Part shown: in pieces, positions 36,263 to 44,309 of the stretch
How the letters are laid out: each line of letters starts with the position of its first letter
Position numbering within the stretch: the stretch's first letter is position 1
Assembly: GCA_018267575.1 (NCBI GenBank)
Contig: JAFDYF010000111.1
Coordinates: 89,423 to 153,422, forward strand
DNA length: 64,000 nt
Source: Bacteroidota bacterium
Lineage (GTDB): Bacteria > Bacteroidota > Bacteroidia > Chitinophagales > Chitinophagaceae
Direction of reading: 5' to 3'
Notes under the pieces: generated by a model
The model's input: the letters and a program-made list of their open reading frames with translations, nothing else
Database searches by the model: none
What the model was told of the DNA's origin: nothing
Made by a program: the position numbers and the translations under genes

Positions 36263-37336
36263 TTAAATAAATTCATCCAGTAATTGGATATAAGTTTCAA
36301 TCCCGTCCTTTATTTCATCAATATAAATATACTCATCTGCTGTGTGACTTCTGGCTGAATCACCAGGTCCCATTTTCAACGTAGGGAAGGGCATTAAGGC
36401 CTTGTCGGATGTGGTCGGTGAACCATAATAACCTTTTCCCAAAGCTAAGCCAGCTTTCACCAAAGGATGATCCAAAGGAATGGAAGTTGATTTCATCCTG
36501 GTGGTACGAGGTTTGAACTGGCTTTTAAGATTGTTTTTCAAAGCCTCCAAAATTTCTTCAAAAGTATACAGCTCATTCACCCGCACATCAATCACAAATT
36601 TGCATTGGGATGGCACTACATTGTGCTGTTTGTTTTCGGTATCAATAACGGTAACGCTCATCCGTGATTCGCCCAGCAAATCGCTCACTTTCTCAAAATG
36701 ATAATTCCGTATCCAATTAATATCATCTATTGCTTTGTACAAGGCATTTTCACCTTCATTACGTGCTGCATGACCAGCACGGCCATTGGCGGTGCAATCA
36801 ATCACCATCAATCCACGCTCCGCCACAGCCATTTCCAGTTTGGTGGGTTCCCCAACCACACCAAAATCAATTTGACCAAGATAGGGCAATACCAATTCAA
36901 TACCGTTTACCCCACTGATTTCTTCTTCGGCACTGGCTGCGAAAACAATATTGTGGTTGAGATGCTCCTGCTCATAAAAATAGAGGAAGGTCGCAATCAA
37001 GCTCACTAAACAACCACCCGCATCATTGCTTCCCAAGCCGAAAATTTTCCCATCTTTTTCGATAGGGGAGAAGGGGTCATTTGTATAGCCTTTGTTTGGC
37101 TTAACCGTATCATGATGCGAGTTCAGCAAAATGCTTTGTTTGGAAGCATCGTAAAATTTGTTCTTTGCATACACATTGTTGCCAACCCGTGAAAAAGGGA
37201 TTTGGCTTTTTTCAAAAAAAGCACAAATCAATTCGGCAGTATCATTTTCTTCTTTGGAAAAAGAAGGGGTTGCAATAAGCTGCTTCAATAAGCCAATTGA
37301 ATCGGCTAATAGTTTATCGGTTGTTTGATTGTTCAT
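36263..37336 (-). CDS. M20-family acylornithine/acylcitrulline deacylase (ArgE-like)
   Basis: A 357-residue metallopeptidase-fold enzyme. Zinc-site motifs are NSHHDTV, GLGSNDAGG, ASAEEEISG and GEPTK, with a dimerisation domain from about residue 180 to 290. In Bacteroidota the acyl group is removed from N-acylcitrulline after the transcarbamylase step, so the substrate here is probably N-acetyl- or N-succinyl-citrulline, depending on the specificity of the neighbouring transcarbamylase. It lies 45 bases after argB in the arginine operon. Confidence 0.88.
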   Translation of the reverse strand: MNNQTTDKLLADSIGLLKQLIATPSFSKEENDTAELICAFFEKSQIPFSRVGNNVYAKNKFYDASKQSILLNSHHDTVKPNKGYTNDPFSPIEKDGKIFGLGSNDAGGCLVSLIATFLYFYEQEHLNHNIVFAASAEEEISGVNGIELVLPYLGQIDFGVVGEPTKLEMAVAERGLMVIDCTANGRAGHAARNEGENALYKAIDDINWIRNYHFEKVSDLLGESRMSVTVIDTENKQHNVVPSQCKFVIDVRVNELYTFEEILEALKNNLKSQFKPRTTRMKSTSIPLDHPLVKAGLALGKGYYGSPTTSDKALMPFPTLKMGPGDSARSHTADEYIYIDEIKDGIETYIQLLDEFI

Positions 37337-37381
37337 GTAATTTTTATTTCAACATCAAAAGGGTTTAATGATTGATGTTTG

Positions 37382-38167
37382 TTATTCATGGATAATCGCT
37401 GTACCAGATTCGCCAGCGATTATTTTATCTAAATTTTCAGCTTTCCCAATGATTACTTTTTTTACACCACTGTCCAAGGCGGCAAAAGCATTGTCGATTT
37501 TTGGAATCATCCCAGCAAATATTTTTTTATCCGCTTTCAGCTCCGAATAATAATGCCTGTTTAGTGTGGGTATCACCGTTTGATCATCCTCTGCATCCAA
37601 AAGCACGCCGCTTTTTTCAAAAGAATAAATCAGTTGCACTTCAAAATCCTTGCTCATCGTTTTTGCAATTTCTTGAGCAATCGTATCTGCATTGGTATTT
37701 AGCAATTGACCTTTTTTGTCGTGAGTAATCGGTGCAATGATGGGGGTTAAGCCCAAGTCTAAAAAATGGCTGATGCCTTTTTCATCCACCGTATCAATAT
37801 CGCCCACAAAACCATAATCAATGCTGGGGTGTTTCCTTTTATGGGCTTCGATCAAATTATTGTCAGCACCCGTCAAACCGATGGCATTGCAACTGAGGGC
37901 TTGCAATTGTGCTACAATATTTTTGTTTACATAACCCGCATATACCATCGTCACTATTTTCAGGGTTTCTGCATCCGTAATCCTTCTGCCATCAATCATT
38001 TGCTGTTGTATGCCTAAGCTATCGGCCAATTTGGTGGCAAGCTTCCCCCCACCGTGGACAACGATTTTGTAGGAGTCAATGGATGCCACTGATCTGAGGA
38101 ATGACGAAAGCTTTTCTTCATCATCAATGATATTTCCCCCAATCTTTATGACGTATAATGGTTTCAT
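37382..38167 (-). CDS. argB: Acylglutamate kinase
   Basis: A 261-residue amino-acid kinase that phosphorylates N-acylglutamate. Motifs are KIGGNIID at the N-terminus, VHGGGKLATKL, GLTGADNN and INADT-like NTNADTIAQ. The start is the ATG at 38165-38167, which overlaps the stop of the transcarbamylase gene as ATGA, a sign of translational coupling. The family normally uses N-acetylglutamate; if the pathway is succinylated, this enzyme would take the succinyl form. Confidence 0.93.
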   Translation of the reverse strand: MKPLYVIKIGGNIIDDEEKLSSFLRSVASIDSYKIVVHGGGKLATKLADSLGIQQQMIDGRRITDAETLKIVTMVYAGYVNKNIVAQLQALSCNAIGLTGADNNLIEAHKRKHPSIDYGFVGDIDTVDEKGISHFLDLGLTPIIAPITHDKKGQLLNTNADTIAQEIAKTMSKDFEVQLIYSFEKSGVLLDAEDDQTVIPTLNRHYYSELKADKKIFAGMIPKIDNAFAALDSGVKKVIIGKAENLDKIIAGESGTAIIHE

Positions 38168-39135
38168 TTTGCGCTGCTTAATATCTCGCTGATCACGGCT
38201 TGTGCTGCCCATACACGGTTTCCTGCTTGTTGCGTTACAATGCTGCTCTTGCTATCCAAAACCTCATCACTCAACTCCACATTCCTGCGTACCGGAAGAC
38301 AATGCATCACTTTTGCATTATTGGTGGGTTTTAATTTTTCCATGGTCAGCATCCACTCCGCATCGTAGCAATAAATTTTTCCATAATCCTTATAGGTGCT
38401 CCAATTTTTTACATATACAAAATCTGCTCCTTTTAAAGCATCCTCTTGGTCGGTGGTGATGGTGGCTCCCTTCGTAAAACGTTCATCCAGTTCATAATCC
38501 TCCGGATGGGTGATTACAAAATCTGCCTTGCCCCAATGGTTTACCCATTGTGAAAAACTATTGGCAACGCATTGTGGCAGCGGTTTTACATGCGGTGCCC
38601 AAGTGAGCACAATTTTTGGACGACTTCCGACTACTGGCTTCCGACTCGCCAATTCCTCATTAATAGTGATAATATCGGTCAATGATTGCAGTGGGTGCAG
38701 CGTGGAACTTTCCAAACTGATTACTGGGATGCCTGCATATTTTATAAACTGATTAATGTACAATTCGCTATAATCATCTTCCCTGTTTTTTAAAGAAGGG
38801 AAAGTACGGATACAAAGGATGTCGAAATATTTTCCCATGATGGGTGCTGCATCTTTCACATGCTCCACTGTATTGCCACTCATGATGGCTTCTTCTTCAA
38901 ACTCGAGTGCCCAACCATCTTTATCCACGTTGAAAACAATGGGTTCCATGCCTAGGTTCTGTGCGGCTATTTGTGTGCTTAGTCTCGTACGCATGCTTGG
39001 GTTCAGGAACAATAGTCCGATACGTTTGTTTGCACCCAATGATTTATCTGCATAAGGATTTGCCTTATATGCCAATGCCTTTTTTATCAAAGCATCCATA
39101 TCGGTCACATCATGAACAGAAATAAAATTTTTCAA
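38164..39135 (-). CDS. argF': N-acylornithine transcarbamylase, probably succinylornithine-specific
   Basis: A 323-residue enzyme of the acetyl/succinyl-ornithine transcarbamylase group. The carbamoyl-phosphate site MRTRLSTQ and HPLQSLTD are present, with the late HCLPVRRN motif. Residue 90, just before the EH pair, is Val. This site is Glu92 in Xanthomonas acetylornithine transcarbamylase and Pro90 in the Bacteroides fragilis succinylornithine enzyme, and changing Glu92 to Pro, Ser, Val or Ala is known to switch specificity to succinylornithine. Succinyl specificity is therefore favoured. The segment SRKPVVGSRP (DNA 38624-38650) looks like a small in-frame insertion of a repeat word. Confidence 0.92.
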   Translation of the reverse strand: MKNFISVHDVTDMDALIKKALAYKANPYADKSLGANKRIGLLFLNPSMRTRLSTQIAAQNLGMEPIVFNVDKDGWALEFEEEAIMSGNTVEHVKDAAPIMGKYFDILCIRTFPSLKNREDDYSELYINQFIKYAGIPVISLESSTLHPLQSLTDIITINEELASRKPVVGSRPKIVLTWAPHVKPLPQCVANSFSQWVNHWGKADFVITHPEDYELDERFTKGATITTDQEDALKGADFVYVKNWSTYKDYGKIYCYDAEWMLTMEKLKPTNNAKVMHCLPVRRNVELSDEVLDSKSSIVTQQAGNRVWAAQAVISEILSSAK

Positions 39136-39216
39136 TGTCCTTAATTTATTGTTGTGAAGGGTGAATAGTGAAAGATTTGGTTTCTCTATTCTTCTTTCAA
39201 TGTTCGTAATTTACTT

Positions 39217-39308
39217 TTTTACCACAGAGGTGCTCAGAGGTAAAGCACAGAGGAAACAGAGATTTAATTTCTACTCTGTGCCTAACCTCATTTACCTCTG
39301 TGGTGAAA
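39217..39308. repeat. Three-tier hairpin made of CACAGAGG words
   Basis: Between argD and argF'. Outer arms ACCACAGAGGT (39221-39231) and ACCTCTGTGGT (39294-39304) extend to 15 pairs with one T-G pair. A middle stem pairs GAGGT (39237-39241) with ACCTC (39285-39289). An inner stem pairs GCACAGAG (39245-39252) with CTCTGTGC (39274-39281). The fold exists on either strand and would sit in the arginine operon mRNA. Confidence 0.85.
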
Positions 39309-39318
39309 TATTATTGAG

Positions 39319-40467
39319 TTAAGCGACATTTGTCATTGCCCCTATCTCTTCTTTTATTGCTTCCAAAAATTCATCTGCATCTTTTTTTCTCAATGCCAAT
39401 GAGGGCAATAAACGAATCACGTTCGGTTTTGCTTCCCCGGTAAATACATGATGGTTCATCAATAGGTTTTTGCGCAAATCTTTTAACTCTTCTGGCACAT
39501 CAAATCCAATCATCAAACCTTTGCCGCGTATGTTTTTCAGTTCTGGGATTTTTCTTAATTCCTCCATCAAATAATTGCCAACTGTTTCGGCATTCTGCAT
39601 CAATTTTTCTGATTCTATCACTTCCAGCACAGCTAATGCTGCCGCACAAGCCAAATGGTTTCCGCCAAATGTAGTGCCCAGCATAAAATATTTTGCCTGT
39701 ATTTTAGGAGCAATGATGATGCCTGCCACAGGAAAACCATTGCCCATACCTTTTGCCATGGTATAGATATCAGCATTTACATTGGCATGGTCGTGAGAGA
39801 AAAATTTCCCGCTCCTACCATAACCGCATTGCACACTGTCTGCAATGAATACCGCATTGTATTGGTCACATAATTTTCTAATCGCCTGCAGAAATGATGC
39901 AGATGCTTCATTGATGCCACCAACTCCCTGAATGCCTTCTATGATAACCGAAGAAATTTCATTTCCATGCTCACTAAAATAACTTTCTAATGCAGCCTCG
40001 TCATTGAATGGAAGGAATACGACATTATCCGTCTGGTTCACTGGTGCCACAATACTAGGATTATCCGTAGCCGCCACCGCCAAAGATGTCCTGCCATGAA
40101 AAGCTTTCTTGAAAGCAATAATTTTTTTCCTATCGTTATAGAAAGAAGCCAGTTTCAATGCATTCTCATTGGCCTCGGCACCTGAGTTGCAGAGAAAGAG
40201 TTGATAATCTTCTTTGCCTGATACCTTGCCCAATTTATCGGCAAGCTCTTCCTGCAAAGGGATTTTTATAGAATTGGAATAGAAACCGATTCTGTTCAGT
40301 TGATCCGTGAGCCGCTGTACATAATGCGGGTGTGTGTGTCCAATGGAGATCACCGCATGGCCACCATACATATCAAGATACTGCTGCCCCGCATCGTCCC
40401 ACACATAGGATCCTTTCGCTTTTACGATGCTGATATTATTGATTGGATAGACGTTGAATAGATTCAT
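39319..40467 (-). CDS. argD: Acylornithine aminotransferase
   Basis: A 382-residue class III PLP aminotransferase. Visible are CNSGAEANENALKLA, the His-Gly pair in KKAFHGRT, Asp210 in IADSVQCGYGRSGKFF, PLP-binding Lys239 in MAKGMGNG and TTFGGNHLACAAAL. It interconverts N-acylglutamate semialdehyde and N-acylornithine. The residue after Asp210 is Ser where the family commonly has Glu (DEVQ), a conservative-looking oddity. Its length is normal. It lies downstream of the inserted S23-family gene in the operon. Confidence 0.93.
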   Translation of the reverse strand: MNLFNVYPINNISIVKAKGSYVWDDAGQQYLDMYGGHAVISIGHTHPHYVQRLTDQLNRIGFYSNSIKIPLQEELADKLGKVSGKEDYQLFLCNSGAEANENALKLASFYNDRKKIIAFKKAFHGRTSLAVAATDNPSIVAPVNQTDNVVFLPFNDEAALESYFSEHGNEISSVIIEGIQGVGGINEASASFLQAIRKLCDQYNAVFIADSVQCGYGRSGKFFSHDHANVNADIYTMAKGMGNGFPVAGIIIAPKIQAKYFMLGTTFGGNHLACAAALAVLEVIESEKLMQNAETVGNYLMEELRKIPELKNIRGKGLMIGFDVPEELKDLRKNLLMNHHVFTGEAKPNVIRLLPSLALRKKDADEFLEAIKEEIGAMTNVA

Positions 40468-40470
40468 AAT

Positions 40471-40504
40471 AATGCTGAAGGCTGAACGCTTTAAGCTAAA
40501 CGCC
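40471..40504. repeat. AACGC-type word on the downstream side of the S23-family gene
   Basis: Words GCTGAAGGCTGAACGC and TTTAAGCTAAACGC fill the space between argD and the inserted gene. They resemble the reverse complement of the words at 40900-40936 on the other side. Confidence 0.6.
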
Positions 40505-40873
40505 CTAGTTCGTACTACCTCCTCTGATTGATTTAATTAAATTTATTAATTTTGCTTTTATCTCATTTACTTTTTCAAAGAGTAAATTGTATTGTTCAAT
40601 ATCTATAAAAGACAAATCTTTAGAAAGTAAAAAACAATATTCCAATTCATTTGCGGATCCTAAGGACATATCTAAAAAATGAGCAAAATCTTTGTCAGAA
40701 TTTCGCCCACAACCTTCTACTATATTAAAAGGAATTGAATAGGCTGCTCTTTTCATTTGGCTAGTCAACTCAAACTGCTCTGATTTTGGAAATAATGGTG
40801 CAATTTCCTTATAAACTATAAGAACCAAATCATGTGATTTTACCCAAACATCATATTTCTTATAATCTCTCAT
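40505..40873 (-). CDS. Four-helix-bundle protein, S23/IVP family
   Basis: A 122-residue protein of the 23S rRNA intervening-sequence (IVP/S23) family, known from helical bundles encoded in rRNA insertions and related to the Avd subunit of diversity-generating retroelements. Typical motifs are YDVWVKSHDLVLIVY, LTSQMKRAAYSIPFNIVEG and the EYCFLLSKDL helix. No reverse transcriptase is nearby. It sits between argC and argD in an otherwise compact operon and is flanked by repeat words in inverted orientation, as if inserted. Function is unknown. Confidence 0.85.
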   Translation of the reverse strand: MRDYKKYDVWVKSHDLVLIVYKEIAPLFPKSEQFELTSQMKRAAYSIPFNIVEGCGRNSDKDFAHFLDMSLGSANELEYCFLLSKDLSFIDIEQYNLLFEKVNEIKAKLINLIKSIRGGSTN

Positions 40874-40899
40874 TGTTTAATATTGACATTCCCTTTCTC

Positions 40900-40936
40900 G
40901 AGGCTTTAAGCGTCCAGCTTTGTGCGTTAAGCATTA
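40900..40936. repeat. GCGTTAAGC-type word on the upstream side of the S23-family gene
   Basis: GGCTTTAAGCGTCCAGC and GTGCGTTAAGCATT lie before the inserted gene and run into the argC stop codon at 40934-40936. Confidence 0.6.
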
Positions 40937-41977
40937 AAACATATTTCCCTTTAGCCTCAACCCCGCTGTCTCATCCAAGCCAAACATCAGGTTCATGTTT
41001 TGCACTGCTTGACCAGATGCGCCTTTCAACAGATTGTCGGTGGCCGAGTGGACAATCAAACGAGTACCCACTTTTTCCAATTGGATAATACATTTGTTTG
41101 TGTTCACCACCTGCTTCAAAAAAATTGGTTGTTTACTGACTATGGTAAATGGATGCTCTTTATAAAAATCTTGATACATTCTATATAATTCTGCTTCCTC
41201 CAAATCACACACAAGTTGCGAGCTGATAAAAATTCCCCTAGCGAAATCGCCACGCCAAGGAATAAAGTTGACTAGTTGATTGGTTGATTTGTCGGCGGGT
41301 GAAACTTGTTTCAACGACTGCATGATCTCACCAATATGCTGATGCGTCAAAGTCTTGTATGCTTGGATATTATTGGTACGCCAAGAAAAATGAGAAGTTT
41401 CTGATAAACCCTGGCCTGCGCCGGTGGAACCTGTAATACCCGTGGTATGCACTTCTCCCAATAACCCTACTTTTGCCAAAGGCAATAATCCCAATTGGAT
41501 GCTGGTTGCAAAACAACCTGGGTTGGCAATATTATGTGCCGTTTTTATGACCGCTTTGTTTATTTCTGGAAGCCCATATACGAATGTCCGATGACCGATG
41601 ACCGATGACTTGCTTAAACGGAAATCTTGCGATAAATCAATAATCCGAATTTTCTCATCGATGGTATTTGCCTCTAAAAATTTTCTTGCATCGCCATGGC
41701 CCACGCACAAAAAAAGCACATCGATATTATTGCTAAGTTCAGAACTAAACCTTAAATCTGTTTCTCCAATCATATCTCTATGAACTTCGTGCACGTATTT
41801 GTCAGCATTGCTTTTGCTATTTACAAAAACAATATCCACATTCGGATGGTTGATCAAAATACGAATCAACTCACCGCCGGTATAACCCGCTCCGCCTACA
41901 ATCCCTACCTTTAGCCCCCTCCGCCCCCCAAAGGGGGAACTAGGGTGTTCGCTTTTTTGTTGAATATTTTTTGCCAT
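40934..41977 (-). CDS. argC: N-acyl-gamma-glutamyl-phosphate reductase with repeat-word insertions
   Basis: A 347-residue NADPH-dependent reductase. The Rossmann motif GIVGGAGYTGGELIR, active-site Cys in NPGCFATS and C-terminal NLLKGASGQAVQNMNL are intact. Three low-conservation places look expanded by repeat words. The first about 21 residues (with SSPFGGRRG before LKVGIVGG) are encoded by a C/G-run word at 41911-41947. SSVIGHR is encoded by a triple 7-mer at 41588-41608. KSTNQLV is encoded by a GTTGATTGGTTG word at 41267-41290. No other start codon lies between the first Met and the Rossmann strand, so the extension is probably translated. Confidence 0.93.
   Translation of the reverse strand: MAKNIQQKSEHPSSPFGGRRGLKVGIVGGAGYTGGELIRILINHPNVDIVFVNSKSNADKYVHEVHRDMIGETDLRFSSELSNNIDVLFLCVGHGDARKFLEANTIDEKIRIIDLSQDFRLSKSSVIGHRTFVYGLPEINKAVIKTAHNIANPGCFATSIQLGLLPLAKVGLLGEVHTTGITGSTGAGQGLSETSHFSWRTNNIQAYKTLTHQHIGEIMQSLKQVSPADKSTNQLVNFIPWRGDFARGIFISSQLVCDLEEAELYRMYQDFYKEHPFTIVSKQPIFLKQVVNTNKCIIQLEKVGTRLIVHSATDNLLKGASGQAVQNMNLMFGLDETAGLRLKGNMF
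41588..41608. repeat. Triple 7-mer CCGATGA inside argC
   Basis: CCGATGA is repeated three times without mismatch and in frame (21 bases, 7 codons). It encodes a surface-loop-like stretch before TFVYGLPE. Similar GATGGCC/GTCGG words lie between genes at 57824-57855 and 58244-58277. Confidence 0.8.
41911..41947. repeat. C/G-run word inside the 5' end of argC
   Basis: CCCCCCAAAGGGGGAACTAG and flanking C-runs match the style of the intergenic word at 28777-28846 and are translated as part of the ArgC N-terminal extension. Confidence 0.7.
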
Positions 41978-41991
41978 TTTATATTTCTAGT

Positions 41992-42339
41992 TTAATCAAC
42001 ATGAAACCTGTCACCAATGGTTGATGGCTGTGACGACAACAAAAATTCTAGATCTACATTTCCTTCATTGATGATCCGATGATGTTTGCCAGTTGGAATA
42101 TGAATGCCTTCTTCTTTTTTTACGAGTACCCTTTCCTGTTCTATTTCAAATATCGCTTCCCCTTTGAGGATGAAAAAGAATTGTTGTGCTTTTTCATGGA
42201 AATGTTTTTGTTCCGAAGTATGAGGCGGCATTCGCTCCCATTTCACCGATAAAGCATTTTCTTCCACCAAATTCCAGCCATCGCAAAGGTTGCCCCATTT
42301 GTAGTGTTTTAGTGGTTTATCTTTTGAGACCACGCTCAT
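41992..42339 (-). CDS. Cupin-domain protein
   Basis: A 115-residue single-cupin protein. Metal ligands are visible as His46 and His48 with Gln52/53 (KHFHEKAQQFF) and a second motif HIPTGKHHRI. The start overlaps the argG stop as ATGA, so the two are translationally coupled, and argC follows 15 bases later. The role is unknown; position suggests a small-molecule-binding or modifying function tied to arginine synthesis. Confidence 0.8.
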   Translation of the reverse strand: MSVVSKDKPLKHYKWGNLCDGWNLVEENALSVKWERMPPHTSEQKHFHEKAQQFFFILKGEAIFEIEQERVLVKKEEGIHIPTGKHHRIINEGNVDLEFLLSSQPSTIGDRFHVD

Positions 42340-43529
42340 TTGCTTTCCTCATTTACCTTATGATAAATGGCGGATTGGTTGCCAAAAATTTTTGCAAACC
42401 CTTTCACATCATCGCCGCTCCAGCCTTTGTTCATTTCACCATAGCTACCGAATTTATTGCTCATCAGATCATGACTGCTTTCGATACCAGTGATGGTATA
42501 ACGATAGGGTTGAAGGGTGACAAACACTTTCCCTGAAACCGTGACTTGGGAATCAGCTAAAAACTTTTCAATATTGCGCATCGTTGGGTCCAACATCTGG
42601 CCTTCATGTAGCCAATTGCCATACCAACTGCTCAACTGGTCCTTCCAATATAATTGCCATTTGGTAAGCGTATGTTTTTCCAGCAAGTGGTGTGCTTTGA
42701 TGATGATGATGGGAGCTGCTGCTTCAAACCCCACACGACCTTTGATGCCGATGATGGTATCGCCCACATGGATATCCCGCCCCACACCAAAAGGTTGTGC
42801 AATGGATTGTAAATATTGAATGGCTTGAACGGGATGACTGAATTTTTTTCCATCCACTGAAACCAGTTCGCCTTTCTCGAAAGCCAATTCCAAATTCCGG
42901 ATACCCGTTGCCGTAACTTGGGTAGGCCAAGCTTCTTCCGGTAGGTATCCATTGGATGTCAAGGTTTCCTTGCCGCCAACCGATGTTCCCCAAAGGCCTT
43001 TATTGATGCTGTATTGTGCTTTGGTGAAATTCATTTCCACCCCATGTTCTTTTAGGAAATCTATTTCCTGCTCACGGCTCAAACGCATATCGCGGATGGG
43101 TGTCAATATTTCCACGCCGGGCAGCATGCTCTCGAAAACCATATCAAAACGTACTTGGTCATTGCCCGCACCTGTACTTCCATGTGCCACATAATTCGCC
43201 CCTATTTCTTTTGCATGCTTGGCCACGGCAATGGCCTGTACCATTCTTTCGGCGCTCACGCTCAATGGGTAAGTGGCATTTTTCAACACGTTACCGTATA
43301 TCAAGTACTTGATGCAGCTATCATAATATTCTTTGGTAACATCCACACATTTGAAAGAAGCTACTCCTAAGGTTTTCGCCCTTGCTTCAATATTTTTTAT
43401 CTCTTCTTCGCTGAAGCCGCCTGTGTTCACGGTAAGCGAATGTACTTCCAGGTTTTTTATTTTATTCAAATAAATAGCGCAATAGGTCGTATCCAAGCCG
43501 CCACTATATGCTAGAACAACTTTGTCCAT
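42336..43529 (-). CDS. argG: Argininosuccinate synthase
   Basis: A 397-residue enzyme joining citrulline and aspartate with ATP. The N-terminal P-loop AYSGGLDTT and GSTGAGNDQVRFD are present. Its length is typical. It follows the GNAT gene by 63 bases and is coupled to the cupin gene by a 4-base overlap. Confidence 0.95.
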   Translation of the reverse strand: MDKVVLAYSGGLDTTYCAIYLNKIKNLEVHSLTVNTGGFSEEEIKNIEARAKTLGVASFKCVDVTKEYYDSCIKYLIYGNVLKNATYPLSVSAERMVQAIAVAKHAKEIGANYVAHGSTGAGNDQVRFDMVFESMLPGVEILTPIRDMRLSREQEIDFLKEHGVEMNFTKAQYSINKGLWGTSVGGKETLTSNGYLPEEAWPTQVTATGIRNLELAFEKGELVSVDGKKFSHPVQAIQYLQSIAQPFGVGRDIHVGDTIIGIKGRVGFEAAAPIIIIKAHHLLEKHTLTKWQLYWKDQLSSWYGNWLHEGQMLDPTMRNIEKFLADSQVTVSGKVFVTLQPYRYTITGIESSHDLMSNKFGSYGEMNKGWSGDDVKGFAKIFGNQSAIYHKVNEESK

Positions 43530-43592
43530 TTTGATTTATGATTTTATGTTTTATTTACCGTTATATTTTTTAAGTCATGCAAATCCTTCTCA

Positions 43593-44309
43593 TCAAAAAA
43601 ATACTTGTGAAAAGAATATTTGCATGAGTGATTTCGGCTTAGCGTTACCGTTAGCTTCCTTTTCCTTTTTCATAAAAGGGGCCAACATTTTCCATTGTTT
43701 TATTTTCATAAAACGCTCATACAATTTCCGGTGCTTCTTGAAATCTTCTTTGGTTTCTTCGGGCTCGTAATGATCTTTGGGATCGTAGAGCATGGCTGTG
43801 CACATGCAGTTTTTCCTTTCCTTGCTCATCAAAATATCATAGTTCACACAACTTTTGCAGCCTGCCCAAAATGCCTCATCCTGTGTGAGCTCTGAATAAG
43901 TGACTGGCTCATAACCTAGGTCAGAGTTTATTTTCATCACTGCCAAGCCCGTAGTGAGGCCAAATACTTTTGCCTCGGGGAATAGTTTCCTGCTGAGATT
44001 GAATATTTTCTTCTTGATCTGTTTTGCTAATCCTCCTTTACGGAAAGGGGGTGCTACGATTAACCCTGAGTTGGCCACATATTCGCCATGGCTCCATGTT
44101 TCGATATAGCAAAAGCCGGCCCAAATATTATCTTGGGTAAAAGCGATCACCGCCTTCCCTTCACGCATTTTTTGTTTGATATAATCTGGGCTTCTTTTAG
44201 CAATGCCCGTGCCTCGTGCCTTGGCCGAAGATTCCATTTCGTCGCAAATGATCTGAGCAAAATCCTGATGGGATTCGTCTGCTATCAATATCTTAAATTC
44301 CTGTTCCAT
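43593..44309 (-). CDS. GNAT acyltransferase with Cys cluster, probable glutamate N-acyltransferase
   Basis: A 238-residue acyltransferase. The acyl-CoA site is SGLIVAPPFRKGGLAKQIKKK, the R/Q-x-x-G-x-G/A type. A second half contains four cysteines, Cys151, Cys154, Cys168 and Cys170 (AGCKSC, KNCMC), that look like a metal site. It heads the arginine operon, where Bacteroidota commonly have such a GNAT in place of ArgA, and neither argA nor argJ is seen here. It would acylate glutamate with acetyl- or succinyl-CoA. The C-terminus is a Lys-rich tail. Confidence 0.8.
   Translation of the reverse strand: MEQEFKILIADESHQDFAQIICDEMESSAKARGTGIAKRSPDYIKQKMREGKAVIAFTQDNIWAGFCYIETWSHGEYVANSGLIVAPPFRKGGLAKQIKKKIFNLSRKLFPEAKVFGLTTGLAVMKINSDLGYEPVTYSELTQDEAFWAGCKSCVNYDILMSKERKNCMCTAMLYDPKDHYEPEETKEDFKKHRKLYERFMKIKQWKMLAPFMKKEKEANGNAKPKSLMQIFFSQVFF

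Noticed and set aside
40505..40873. Diversity-generating retroelement
   Set aside because: The S23/Avd-like protein alone is insufficient; there is no reverse transcriptase, template repeat or variable repeat near either copy.
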